A DNA stretch of 64,000 bases, taken from assembly GCF_000003815.2 (NCBI RefSeq), contig NC_049980.1:30455609-30519608 (forward strand), written 5' to 3'. The notes under the pieces were generated by a model. It saw nothing but the letters and a program-made list of their open reading frames with translations. It did no database searches and was not told where the DNA came from. Each line of letters opens with the position of its first letter. Within the stretch, counting starts at the first letter, position 1. Origin of the DNA: Branchiostoma floridae. Lineage: Eukaryota; Chordata; Leptocardii; Amphioxiformes; Branchiostomatidae. Below, one piece after another: positions 43,901-55,900 of this stretch. Both the position numbers and the translations under genes were made by a program.

Positions 43901-46900
43901 ATGCACCTCTGTACCAAATTTCAGGCCATTTGGTTTACATACAAGGGTATAGGGGCCAAAAATATACATTTTTAGTCAAAAATGACTGAAAAACCCAAAA
44001 TAACTAATTTTTGAAGTGATCTATGAAGAAAGTGTCGATGAGGTCCTGTGAGCATATGTTCAATGCACCTCTGTGCTAAATTTCAGATCATTAGGTTTTC
44101 ATACAAGGGGATAGGAGCAAAAAATAAACATTTTTAGTCAAAAATGGCCAAAAACCCTAAAATAACTCATTTTTGGAGTAAACAATGAATAAAGCGTTGA
44201 TGGGGTTCTGTGGTCATATGTCAAACGCACCTATGTACCAAAAATTTCAGGTCATTTGGTTTTAATACAAGGGCATAGGAGCCATAAATATACATTTTTA
44301 GTCAAAAATGGCCAAAAACCCTAAAATAACTCATTTTTGAAGTGATCTATGAAGAAGGTGTTGATGGTTTTCTGTGCTCATATGTCCAATGCACCTCTGT
44401 ACCAAATTTCAGGTCATTAGCTTGTAATACCAGGGCACAGGGGCCCAAAATATACATATTTTGTCTAAAAATGACCAAAAACCCTAAATATCATAAATTC
44501 TAAGGCCTCTATCAAGAAAGTGAAAAAAATGTCTGGGGGTATTTGCTATTTCTACCACCCTGCCAAATTTCAGCTCATTTGGCCAAAAAATGAAAAAGTT
44601 GAATCAATTTGAAGATTTGACAGGAGAAGAAGAGACCAAGGAAAAACAATATATTGCAATCCCATACTATGTATGGATTGCAATATAACAATATATTTCA
44701 CCATACCTATGGTATGGCTGAAATATAATAACAATAATACCCAGTAGAGCCCTGTAGTATAACACAGTAATCATTGCCAGGAATATGCTAAATGTTTAAA
44801 TTTGACTAATGTACCTCATGTCCTAACGTGTCTCAAAATCAAAGAGCCTGTGTCTAGGATACTAAGACTCAATAAGTATCCAGACATAAACAAGGAACAG
44901 CGAAGATAATATAAGTTGGCACTTGCCACACTTTAAACTTACCAGGTTATTTCTTTAGCTTTGAAAGCAACTATCTAGGAGTCAACAACAGGCTAACCAA
45001 ATGGATAACCATAAGTATAAATATGAACAAATGCTAGGGAACTGAATGTACAAAACTTACGTAAGAGTCTATTATGGAGCAAAAGGTGTACATGTCACAG
45101 GTTCTGGGCATTTAATATACCGCGAGATGGTTATTAATATGATCTGTAAAGTAACAACGTGTTTCTTAGATCTTCTTCCGTTCTCAGTTAGGTTATGTCA
45201 ACTGTATCTAGAACATATGCTTATGTAACTATCCATATAGCAAGTACGTTAAGGATAATGACACATATCTTGATAAACAACACTTATGCAGATAATACAT
45301 GGCCGTTCACCACTATACTATCACAAAAGTAAGTGTACTACTGTGGTCAAACTTTTCTATGACACTGTAGTAGTACTACAGTGTCATAGAAAAGTTTGAC
45401 CAGGAGAAACATGTTTTAGCAATCCTATCAAGTGGATCTGTTTCAAGGCTGATGAAAGATGTAGTAGTTCTTGAATGGTAACCCTACACTCCTGCAATTT
45501 ATCAAGGGGCAGTCGTGCCCCCAATAATAATCAGTGTAGTAAGGTCGTTGTTGTTTTTGGATGAGTTTTTCTTCTGCCTGTGGTACTCCCACATCCTGAT
45601 CCCTATCACTGGAAACTGTAAGATCACGTTCATAAGATGCGTATGTGCTATTATCGAACATAAAAACATCAGTAATATAAGTGGGATAACATATGTTCAA
45701 CTTCCTTACTGCTATCCAATGAAGCGCGGTGCTAACTGTTACAACGATGGCACGTGCGCAAGACGTAAAATATCCCGCGGGCAAACACCAAATGTAATAG
45801 TAACCGTCCTTAAAGAAGAAACCTAACAGATGTCTGCTGGTAACACTCCCAGCAGGCTGGTCCTACATGTCCTTCACAAATCACCCCATTTGTAGAGCTG
45901 GGCAGTAGGCCTGCTGGTAACCTACCTAGCAATCCTACATGTCCTTCACGAGTCATCCCTCTTGTAGAGCTGGGCAGTAGGCCTGCTGGTAACCTACCTA
46001 GCAGTCCTACATGTCCTTCACGAGTCACCCCACTTGTAGAGCTGGGCAGTAGGCCTGCTGGTAACCTACCTAGCAGACTGGTCCTACATGTCCTTCACGA
46101 GTCCCGCTTGTAGAGCTGGGCAATGGGCCTGCTGGTAACCTACCTAGCAGACTGGTCCTACATGTCCTTCACGAGTCCCGCTTGTAGAGCTGGGCAATGG
46201 GCCTGCTGGTAACCTACCTAGCAGACTGGTCCTACATGCCCTTCACGAGTCACCCCACTTGTAGAGCTGGGCAATGGGCCTGCTGGTAGCCTACCTAGCA
46301 CGCTGGTGTTGCCCGCCGATGTTGTTCTCGGTAGAACAAATGTTGTATGTTGTAGTAGGGGGAACAATTGAAGTCGTACTAGAAGGAGTGTGGGCAATGA
46401 CGGCTGAAGGTCCGTTACTTGTCACTTTGCGTTCTTCCTTCCGTCGTTCGGGCTGGCGGTATCGATGGAACTCCGAACAAGGAGAGAAAATAAATCAAGT
46501 AATTGATGAAGAATGTTTCGATAAAGAAAGTGTAATAACTGTCATGATTCAACATAGTATGTGATCGAATATATTGTGAGATAGTAAAATTCTATGTGAT
46601 CACTGCAAGAAACATTAAAATAGTATACCTCAATGTAAGGTATAAAATCATCCTTCATATGTATAAAGTACAAACTTAGATGCAGATGACCATATACGAA
46701 TTATCACTCACTGGCGTCCTTAGGTAACTCACCATCAGGAATCCAGTCTGTTTTAGCGGTAGACTCTCATAACTCAAACGGTGACACACCAAGGTCAACA
46801 TTCCATTTCCAAGAACACATAATTGAGGGGGGAAATAGCATCCCTCAAATCGACAGTCCTACAGTATCCACGCCAAGGATTACCCTGTTGCCCACACCTC

Positions 46901-49900
46901 TCACTGTCTCAGATTTTATTCTGAGAATCTCAATCAATAAATAATTGAATAAGAGAATGGCCCGTGAGTCATACAGTCACACAGCCAAATATAACCTATG
47001 CTAGCCCTCCTACCTGGTCACACAGGTAAAAAAGATAAGAGAATGGTCTGTGAGTCATACGGTCGCACAGCCAAAATTAACCTGTGATAAAGCTGGCAGG
47101 TGGCACAGGTAGATGAAAGAAGAAAATAGTCTGTGAGCCATACGGTCGCACAGCCATAAATAACCTGTGAGTTATACGTTCTCACAGGTAAATAAAAATA
47201 AGAAAATGGACTGTGAGTCATACGGTCGCACAGCCATAAATAACCTGTGAGTTATACGTTCTCACAGGTAAATAAAATTAAGAAAATGGACTGTGAGTCA
47301 TACGGTCGCACAGCCATAAATAACCTGTGAGTTATACGTTCTCACAGGTAAATAAAAATAAGAAAATGGACTGTGAGTCATACGGTCGCACAGCCATAAA
47401 TAACATGTGAGTTATACGTTCTCACAGGTAAATAAAAATAAGAAAATGGACTGTGAGTCATACGGTCGCACAGCCATAAATAACCTGTGTTAACCCTTCA
47501 AGCAGGTGGCACAGGTAAATAAAAATATGAAAATGGACTGTGAGTCATACGGTCGCACAGCCATAAATAACCCGTGTTAACCCTTCAAGCAGGTCACAGG
47601 TAAATAAAAATAAGAAAATGGTCTGTGAGTCATACGGTCGCACAGCCATAAATAACATGTGAGCTATACGTTCTCACAGGTAAATAAAAATAAGAAAATG
47701 GACTGTGAGTCATACGGTCGCACAGCCATAAATAACCTGTGTTAACCCTTCCAGCAGGTGGCACAGGTAAATAATATAAGAGGATGGTCTATGAGTCAAA
47801 CGGTCGATCAGTCAATTATAACCTGTGAGTTATACATTTACACAGATGAATGGGTAGCTGGTTTCACCTGCCGAACAATCCTTCTGGGAACTGAATTGTT
47901 ACATTTTTACTACTTGAATTCTTCGTTTCTTCTCAGGCGACACCAACTTTTTAGGGGGTGAAATCACACCAGTGGCTATAATGATCTCCCAATCGGTTAA
48001 GCAACATGAAAGCTGTGGTGCATATTTTTTAAACATTACAGGGGTTGTGAAAAATGAAGGAACCAGTGATGTTGTCTAATTTGCTCCATATCAAGTCATA
48101 AAGGCAGGCGACAGCATTTTTTACATTTCAATAAGAACGAGCCTAATGTGTCCCTGCCTTTGTTTCCACCCTGTAGACAGTCTGGGATTTCTAATAAATC
48201 TATGTATTTATAGGGTACAATTCACCCTTGTAGCTACTGGGATGGTCACAGTAGGGAATACTTCCTTGGTACTTTACCCAGGGAACACGGGATTCCTGTT
48301 TAAGAGAATGGTCTAAGAGTCACAAAATAACCCGTGGTAACCCTCCTATCAGGTCGCACAGGTAAATAGAATAAGAGAATGGTCTGTGAGCCATACGACT
48401 ACACAGCCAAATTATACATGTAAGTCCTACTTTCGGACAGGTAAATAGAATAAGAGAATGGTCTGTGAGCCATACGACCACACAGCCAAATTATACCTGT
48501 AAGTCCTACTTTCGGACAGGTAAATAGAATAAGAGAATGGTCTGTGAGCCATTCAGCCACACAGCCAAAATATAACCTGTAAGTCCTACTTTCGCACAGG
48601 TAAATAGAATAAGAGAATGGTCTGTGAGTCATACGGTCACACAGCCAATATATAACATGTGAGTCCTACTTTCGCACAGGTAAATAGAATAAGGGAATGG
48701 TCTGTGAGCCATTCAGCCACACAGCCGAAATATAACATGTGAGTCCTACTTTCGCATAAGATAATAGAATAAAAGAATGGTCTGTGAGTCATACGGTCAC
48801 ACAGCCAATATATAACATGTGAGTCCTACTTTCGCACAGGTAAATAGAACAAGAGAATGGTCTGAGAGCCATACAGCCACACAGCCGAAATGAAACATGT
48901 GGGTCCTACTTTCGCATAGGTAAATAGAATAAAAGAATGGTCTGTGAGTCATACGGTCACACAGCCTAAACATAACCTGTGAGTCTTACTTTCGCACCGG
49001 TAAACAGAAAAGAAGAAAAATGGTCTGTACGGTGACACATTTTAAAATTAACTTCGCAGTATTGAGTCAACGATCAGCCATGAACAAATACTAACTGTGA
49101 GCCATACGGTCACACAGCAGATCTTTATGATAAATAAACCAGGTCACATAACGGGTAAAGAGCATGACCTGATATTGAGCTAATTTCATGATGTATAAAC
49201 CCAAGGAGGTTAAAAAATATCATAACAGGCAAAAACCTGACTTGTTACCGGCAAGAATTAATTTTCGAATTAAAAAGAAACAAAATATGATACAAAATAA
49301 TCCACAATAATCAGCTAACCAAACTCACTCGGGACTGGGTGGGAGGGCACAAAAACATGCGATTAACTCCCCAATTCGGGCGTGGAGCTCGGGGAATTTC
49401 AAAACTGCCCTTCTTCTATCTCTGTGAAGAATGATTCAGCGTTCGAATCTCTGAACACTGCTTGTTTGAAGGGCGCTGATTGGTTGTTCGAAAAGAACTT
49501 CGGTTTGATGCTTGGCCCATGTAACGTTGGGCCAAATCAAAATATATCGGCCGTCACGTCCCGCCTAAATTTTTATTTTTGTTTCACAAAAATGAATTTA
49601 TGCCTACCTTCTCGGCCGTTATAGTTATTCAGAAAGAACCCATAATCACTCCACACTAAATGTTTCTTGGTGGGAATACCAGCAACTTTTATTGACTGGC
49701 ATAAAGCATAACAAATACGACAAACTTTACAAACCAAAATGGAAATAATTTTGCACAAATTGTCATGCCTGACATATACGATCATTACACTTATTGTGTA
49801 TCTGAAAATGTTTTACAAACGTTGTAATATTATAACCAACAATCAATCACGATTTTTCCACCCGCCAATGGAGCGATAGCGACGAACCCCCCCCCCAAGC

Positions 49901-52900
49901 GAGCCGCTAGGCGATTTAGAAAGGCCAGTAAGGTAGGCATGAACAAAATGATGATCCCTGGAAACGTGACCATCAGTCAGATTCAGATACCCCTTTCCAC
50001 GATACTGTGCTGTTTCTCTCATGAACAAATAAATGCCATACAATAATCACTCATAAACACCGGATAGTGAAATTACCCCTCCTGATTTATCTTGTTTCAT
50101 TTATGCACAATGTCAAAATTTTGAAATCCACTCTGTGGTACTTCTGTCGTCACTGTTAAACAGTTACCATCTATGACATTGCTTGAATGCTTGAAAGTCC
50201 TGAATTCCATTTTTCTCGGCAGGATTTATAACGTTATAGATTCTATGCAAAGTTTTGGAATCGTGTCGATACATAAGATAACGTTAATAACGGCACGGAA
50301 CTTTAATCGGATACTTTTCAAAACCCATCTGTCAGTCAAAACTAGCTCCGGTATGCAAAATATTTTCAGTGCTTTACAAAATCGGTAAGATATACGACTT
50401 AAAACCTTGTTAAGTTTGAGCCCATAAAGATTGCACATTGCAACGACAAGTTAATCAATCTTCCGTTATGTTTTCAAGCCAATAAATTAAATTCGTGGGA
50501 GAGGGGCAGCGTTTGGAGTTTCAAAAAATTATACTTTACATCCTCACATTACACTTTTATCATCACAGAGAATATAAAACAAATTAATAAAATGTCCGTC
50601 TAAGGCAACCGATATGCCCTGAAGTGTCCTTCTTTCAAGTACATCTCCAGTCTTTGTCAATCTAAATTGGGCGGAAATCAGAACACGTGCCATTTTGAAT
50701 CATGCCTCGGCACGCCATTTCACCCCTATTATTGAAAATGCTCACATCCAAAAGCTAGCAATATGGACCTCACGGCCATACCAACAGCCCCCACGTGGGG
50801 AACGTACAGTAGAGAGTTTGTAATGTGTTATTCGAACCCTATTTGATATTAAACGCCTGTATGAAGTTCCCTCATCCTGACTAGAAACGTTCAGATAAAC
50901 ACCAAGTCGCAGTTATACTACCATTGACTTAACAGTTTTCAGTCAAGTAAATCTGTAAAAAGTTTCGTGAAGACTCCATGGCCTTTTCGTCACCCACGCT
51001 GGCAACAGTTCTTTGTAACACAAACAATCGTCTGCTGTTTGCTTCCCGTCTTGCTACTAGTAGACTAGTGACTGAGATAAACTGTGAATGAACACAGGCT
51101 ACATACCCCAATACTTATATGGATAAAAAAGAAAGACCTGGGGCATCAGTGTACATGTGCCCGGAAAGTTTCCAAACTCATATTGTGGAAACGAACGTTA
51201 ACGTTACCAATGTCAAGATACGAATATCTCACTTACCGCAACAGTGTACGTTAACGTTCAAATCCAGCGCTGTAAATTCCCCCAAAGAGACGATTCACAA
51301 AACAACAAAAGATAAGATTAACTCACAAACACAAAAACATGCGATTAACTCCCCAATTCGGGCGTGGAGCTCGGGGAATTTCAAAACTGCCCTTCTTCTA
51401 TCTCTGTCAAGAATGATTCAGCGTTCGAATCTCTGAACACTGCTTGTTTGAAGGGCGCTGATTGGTTGTTCGAAAAGAACTTCGGTTTGATGCTTGGCCC
51501 ATGTAACGTTGGGCCAAATCAAAATATATCGGCCGTCACGTCCGGCCTAAATTTTTATATATCGGGAATCGACCCGGCTCCTCCAGATCACAACACTAGC
51601 AGGGTAACCGATCGACCCAAAAGCCAGACAGGCGTTTGGCATGGTCAGTTAGCGCTACTTGAACCCCCACTGTTACAGTAGTCACCCTACATCTGCTTGT
51701 AACGTGCCACTACAGAATTCCGCTAGGCACCATAAAGCCACCACATTAAAAAAAAAGAAGTTTAAGGAAAAATAATCCTCAAGTACAATATCCACACTTC
51801 AGTTATCCAGGTGCTCAAAACACTTTTGAGAAGGCCCTGATATCATCATCTTCTTCAATAATGATAAAAAAAAAGTTTATTAGAAATTCTTGTCAGATGG
51901 CTAATTGCAGGTGGCTTGAGAGATTATGGGAAAATAGTGTAGAACAAAAGCACGCATCTGTTCTAGTTTAAAAGCTAACTCTTACGTTTTAACTTGTTAA
52001 ATGTAATACTCTTATAGCTTGGGTACCCGGCATAATCATAAGAGTTGACGTTAATCCATGAGGAGAGACGAGCTAGTGAGTATCCCGAAATCACTACAAC
52101 AGGGACATCTAAATTTACACTAGATTTTCCTAGCCTTATGTCATTGCAAAATGGATGCTGACGTTGATCCCAGCAATCAGATTTGGAGATATGTTGACAG
52201 AGAACGATTTAGTTACAGTCTCAGCCTTTTACACAAGCGCCACCTTTCAGTTTCAGGTGGAAACCCATGCGAGCTGAACTGCATGGCGACCAGGTACAAC
52301 TTCTACTTCGGCTTCGGCAAGGTGCTGGACGGGACGAGGTGCTACGCCGACCCGCAGAAGAAGAACATGTGCATCGCCGGGAAATGTCTGGTGAGGTCTT
52401 GACTGAATCTTGTGTAGTTTTAGATAAATCAGAAGATAATCAGAAACTCGATTGCATTATTATATCGGCTTTTACTGCCCTGTACAATATAAGACGCTGT
52501 AAACATATTTGGCAAAATGTCAGTTGTAGTTGTAGAGGCATACGGTGTTATACTGCACCATTTGAGTTTATACCTACCCTTGCGGGATAACATACCCTTT
52601 CTTTTAGTTGAATACAAGACAGTAGAACATATCTGAATTACTTGCATTTTAGAGACGTGCATTTTATGCTACGTGTGACTGTCTATGTGCTATAAAGTCA
52701 ATTTATCTTACTAATTCTAGCATTCCACACCTGCCCTTTTCTAGCATGTCTGTTGTTCGGAAACATACTGTGTAATTTAGTTTTTCCCTTTAACTTTGCA
52801 TCACGTAGAGGGAATAAGTGTCTATGGCTCAAGTACATGTCACCAAATTTGACCTGCCATACCGTTCCCTACCGTTGACAGAAAGTGGGTTGTGACGGGA

Positions 52901-55900
52901 TCCTGGGCTCGGACCGGGAGGAGGACGCGTGCCGCGTGTGCGGCGGGAACAACGCCACCTGCGTCAACGTCAGGAAGGCCTACATGACGTCATTCCCGTC
53001 CAGTGGTGAGGCCTGTCGTACATGACACACACTCTTAAATCTACATTTTTGTCATTATCTGACCATTACCTCTTTCCTCGTAACCTCTATGAAAAGAGGT
53101 CAGAAAACCGATTTGGAAGGCTCAACTTTGGGCGTGGTCAGATAGGTCGTGCGATCATCGTACGATTTTGATGCCATAGCAGGCCGTGAAACAACCAACT
53201 ACCGACATGGATCCAAAACAGCATTCTGTGTACCAAGACAGTTGAACTTTGCAGGAGACGTACATTTTTGTCCTCCAAAATGCCCGACGTTAGCGATCGT
53301 ACAACCTTTGTCTTTGTGACCGCGCCTTTAACAGACAGACAAGCAAACAAACAGTTCATCGGTCATCAAACTTGCGTAATGTCTCAATGTCTTATGATCA
53401 CAATGCGTACACTCTAGATATTGCATTTCGCTAACATGTCCTGTATCAAAATCTCGATGCTAATGTACACCACGAATGATTGGGGCGTTAAATCATTGCT
53501 CATAGTAAACTGCATACTGATTTCATCAAAAGTACGCAATTAACCAAATTCTCTTTTCATCCGGTTTATGATAGAAGGTGTTTCGTTTCTTCCCCTCCCA
53601 GGAAGTTTCGGCTATAACGAGGTCGCCATGATCCCAGCCGGAGCCATGCACCTGAAGGTGCAGGACACGAGCAGGAACTATCTCGGTAAGACGCAGTAAT
53701 CATAAGGTCTCATTGATGTATTACTCCGCGAGTGGGTACCCTATAAGAGATCCGAGCCAAAAATGAACGGCTGCACGGACGCATGTTTTTAGCGGTGAGA
53801 AATTCCCTTTTAGCCAGCGGAACTGATCTCAAAAGTTAGATTGGTGAAAACTTATTTGTAACTGAAGACATTAGCAGGTAAAGTTTTACAGCCGCGCGCT
53901 AGGTCGGAGGTACACAGTCGTGGGTTCTGAGTGGTGCGGTTGTACACTAGCAGCGAAAAAGTGCCTTTTGTGGGGATTGACTAATCGTAGTTTGTACTTG
54001 CTATAAAAAAAGTTCCTACGTAAAGTTTACGTTGGAAATTTTTCCCACGATATAGGGTAAATGAGCTCGACATAGAATGAAAAATCTGCTGAAATTTCAC
54101 GTAGCTTCATTATAAACGCGCCCATTTAAACCACGAATTATAACATAGAAGTCTATGGGAAGAAGAAACTCATCAATGAGACCATAAGTAAATGTCAGAA
54201 TGCTATACATCGATCGTTGTACACCGTTATATGCTATCGTTATATATACACATACATATCAGAGTATCTGTATCTGTATAGCCGGTATAACCGCCCTATG
54301 TGGCAACATACCAACTTCGCAAGCACGCGGCGTGACAGCAGCTGGTTTTGCTACACTGAACAACCTGTCTCACCTTACCTTTGTATATCTAGCTGAAGGC
54401 ATTGCAATTGTTTAAAGCTATCTGGTGAGGATGTCCCTACTGTACTTGGCAAAGATTTTTGTTTTTGTACACCTCAGTTTTGACTTGAATGATTCTGTAA
54501 CTGAGTACGTATACTTTTGTGTATCAAATATGATAATGTTTTACACCGTGTCCCGGAATTTGCTAATATTTGGCTAGTCCAAAAGTTTGTACTTAAGCTC
54601 AATTCACAACAAAAATGTCACGATTGGTTTTCAGCTCTGATGCGTCAGGACGAAACGTCTTACGTCATCAACGGCAACTGGATCATTGATTGGCCAGGAG
54701 TCTATGACGTCAGGGGCATGCCCATAAGATACGAGAGAGAAGCCGAAAACGAGGCTATTAACTCGGTTGGTCCAATCCCGGAGGACCTGCATCTCATGGT
54801 GCGTATCTGGTTATGATCACGTGCAAATCACGTACATGATCATGTGCAAATCACGTGCTCTACCAGTGTTATAAAGTAGCTTTTCATTTCAGCCAGGACC
54901 CTGTTACCAAAATACATGGCAATCGTACTGAATTAAGTGTTCGTGAGTGTCATCAGGTTGGTTAATCACTTGATATCCCTTGATATCTCCAAGCAGATGT
55001 TATGCTACCGTAGGATCTGCTTGGAGATTACGTCTGGAGTAGACTCTAGTCATGAACAGTAATGGGGGCATGAAGTCATTTATGTTTGGAACACGGCTGT
55101 TTCACAATTGAGTGTACCCATTTATTTTTCCACATGTTACCAGTTGATAAGGAAGTCTACATAAGATATTACTGTTTTAGACTTCTATTTTCCAAAAGCT
55201 GGTGTAACGAGGAACACAACAAAAAAAGAAATAGAGAAATCCATCAATATTTGGCGAAATTATCATTAAAAATGTTGCCTAAAAATGGCCCATTTTTAGT
55301 GTTACCAGGGGTCATTCAGTTTTTTCACATTCTGACCATTGCAGCTGACATCACAAACATGGCTGCTACCTTAAAATTCCTTATTTTGTACATGCAGTCA
55401 TATGTTAACTTGAGATTTATTACAATTTTTCGAAGATATTCCAACTTTTTTTGGTCAGCAAGGTTATTTTGTATTTTCATCCACATGTTACCAATTTTAA
55501 TGTAATATTTGCTTAAAGATTTCAAAGTCTGTAGCATTATTTTATTGTACTGTAATAAGTGTTAATTTGACATGTAAAGTTTTGTTATGATGTATGTAAG
55601 AGAACAAAAGTAGAATGAGATCATTCCTACTTTCATCTGACTCACATCGAAGGATCAGAGTATCGGCTGTCATTTTCCGAAAAATTTTGTCCCGTCCGTA
55701 CCCCCCCTCAATTTCTATATTAGGCTAATATTACAAACTTTTAATTGTGATGGTTTACAAGTCTCTTTGACTAGATACCAAACCACTATATAAACTATAT
55801 CTGTGATAAAGACCTTGCCTGATACAGCACCGTATAACTTCAAATGTCCCGTCCGTACCCCTGTCCCGTCCGTACCCCCCACCTGTCCCGTCCGTACCCC

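Larger units (their letters stand above)
41429..49568. mobile_element. Large element without terminal inverted repeats (8.1 kb), in intron 4
   Basis: Its first ~298 bp (from ATTTTTGTTTCACAAAAATG to GATTTTTCCACCCGCC, 41429-41726) recur almost unchanged at 49569-49866. Its last ~220 bp (CACAAAAACATGCGATTAAC to CGCCTAAATTTTT, 49349-49568) recur at 51331-51560. The interior holds several minisatellites and no recognisable transposase. A GGCCG/CGGCC hairpin (intact in the second copy) precedes the CTAA near the right end. That recalls Helitron ends but is not canonical. Confidence 0.7.

Noticed and set aside
46950-49010. CRISPR-like array
   Set aside because: The 79-80 bp units are contiguous tandem repeats without unique spacers, in an animal intron.
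41429-51560. LTR retrotransposon with blocks A or B as LTRs
   Set aside because: The order is A-B-A'-B', not LTR-internal-LTR. No gag/pol frame, primer-binding site or TG...CA termini were seen.
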